Shown here piece after piece: positions 63,801 to 64,000 of a DNA stretch of 64,000 nucleotides (the stretch's first letter is position 1; each line of letters opens with the position of its first letter). The position numbers were made by a program, and so were the translations under genes. The notes under the pieces are model-generated. The model made no database searches, was not told the DNA's origin, and saw nothing but the letters and a program-made list of their open reading frames with translations. Origin of the DNA: Candidatus Epulonipiscium sp. (GTDB lineage: Bacteria > Bacillota > Clostridia > Lachnospirales > Defluviitaleaceae); NCBI GenBank assembly GCA_012519205.1, contig JAAYQR010000017.1:21181-85180 (forward strand), in the 5' to 3' direction.

Positions 63801-64000
63801 ATGAAAGAAATTATATTAAAAATAACAAAAAGTATTTTAAATTTGGGATTATTTGCAGCAGTCGTTATATTTTGTATAATCGCTGGGAAAATGGCTTTTA
63901 AATATGCCTATGGTATAGCAAATCAACCCTCGCCGGAAAATAGAAGTGTAAGGGAAGTAGAAGTTACTGTTGAAAAAGGCTCTACTACACAGGATATTGC
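63801..64000 (+). CDS. mltG: MltG/YceG-like endolytic transglycosylase, N-terminal part (3' cut by window edge)
   Basis: The first 66 residues show a cytoplasmic start, one membrane helix (about 13-35), then VREVEVTVEKGSTTQDI, the start of the LysM-like region of MltG proteins. MltG cuts nascent glycan strands near the membrane. Only the N-terminus is visible, so the call rests on this motif and on the usual neighbourhood after rnjA. GGGTGA precedes the ATG. Confidence 0.7.
   Translation, partial: MKEIILKITKSILNLGLFAAVVIFCIIAGKMAFKYAYGIANQPSPENRSVREVEVTVEKGSTTQDI

Overview
The window is AT-rich, gene-dense DNA from an anaerobic, endospore-forming member of the Clostridia (Firmicutes). Three things support this: Gram-positive ribosome-binding sites (AGGAGG/GGGGGA) with many TTG/GTG starts; spore genes gpr, spoIIP, a GerM-type lipoprotein and a DacF-like carboxypeptidase; and a complete rnfCDGEAB operon for a ferredoxin:NAD+ oxidoreductase. 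Most gene blocks keep the order known from Bacillus subtilis (radC-mreBCD-minCD...rplU-prp-rpmA-obgE; yhbY-nadD-yqeK-rsfS; comEC-holA-rpsT-gpr-spoIIP-lepA-hemW-hrcA-grpE-dnaK-dnaJ-prmA-rsmE...mtaB; ireB...ruvX-DUF1292). Genus cannot be fixed from the sequence alone. I see no tRNA, rRNA, CRISPR array, insertion sequence or prophage, and no gene-free stretch longer than about 260 bases.

Layout. 1-4.6 kb: end of carB, argF, serC-serA and a DUF1189 membrane protein. 4.6-7.1 kb: a MocR-type regulator (pdxR-like) divergent from pdxS; pdxS carries a one-base frameshift and has no pdxT beside it. 7.2-12.9 kb: a small ATPase-fold protein, then rnfCDGEAB. 13.1-20.9 kb: DUF4321, maf, radC, then a shape and division cluster mreBCD-minCDE-rodA-mgsA. 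21-22 kb: a frameshifted M23 peptidase where B. subtilis has spoIVFA. 22.1-30.5 kb: radical SAM/DUF2344 pair, rng, L21-leader-rplU-prp-rpmA, obgE, yhbY-nadD-yqeK-rsfS. 30.6-39.3 kb: dacF (reverse), comEA, a two-component pair, gerM, comEC, holA. 39.3-51.9 kb: rpsT (reverse), gpr, spoIIP, lepA, hemW, the CIRCE-controlled hrcA-grpE-dnaK, dnaJ, prmA, rsmE. 51.9-56.7 kb: a CheY-like protein with a long hexapeptide-repeat tail, a cysteine desulfurase, thiI, a histidine-free HPr-like protein (reverse) and mtaB. 56.8-64 kb: ireB, a large phosphatase-like/membrane protein, ruvX, DUF1292, fur, an O-antigen-ligase-like protein, rnjA, ylbF and the start of an mltG-like gene.

The genes serve amino-acid and vitamin B6 synthesis, energy conservation, envelope growth and division, ribosome assembly and RNA decay, tRNA thiolation (IscS with ThiI; MtaB), heat shock, competence-type DNA uptake and sporulation.

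The most unusual item is the CheY-like protein at 51861-52535. Its last 96 residues are 16 in-register hexapeptides with an arginine at position 2 of every unit. Others worth a look are the histidine-less HPr homologue, the phosphatase-like/membrane protein inserted between ireB and ruvX, and two identical 12-bp palindromes flanking the pdxR-pdxS intergenic region. Four places (pdxS, the M23 gene, the comEC end, the histidine-kinase start) would each be repaired by adding one base to a homopolymer. That pattern points to sequencing undercalls more than to real gene decay.
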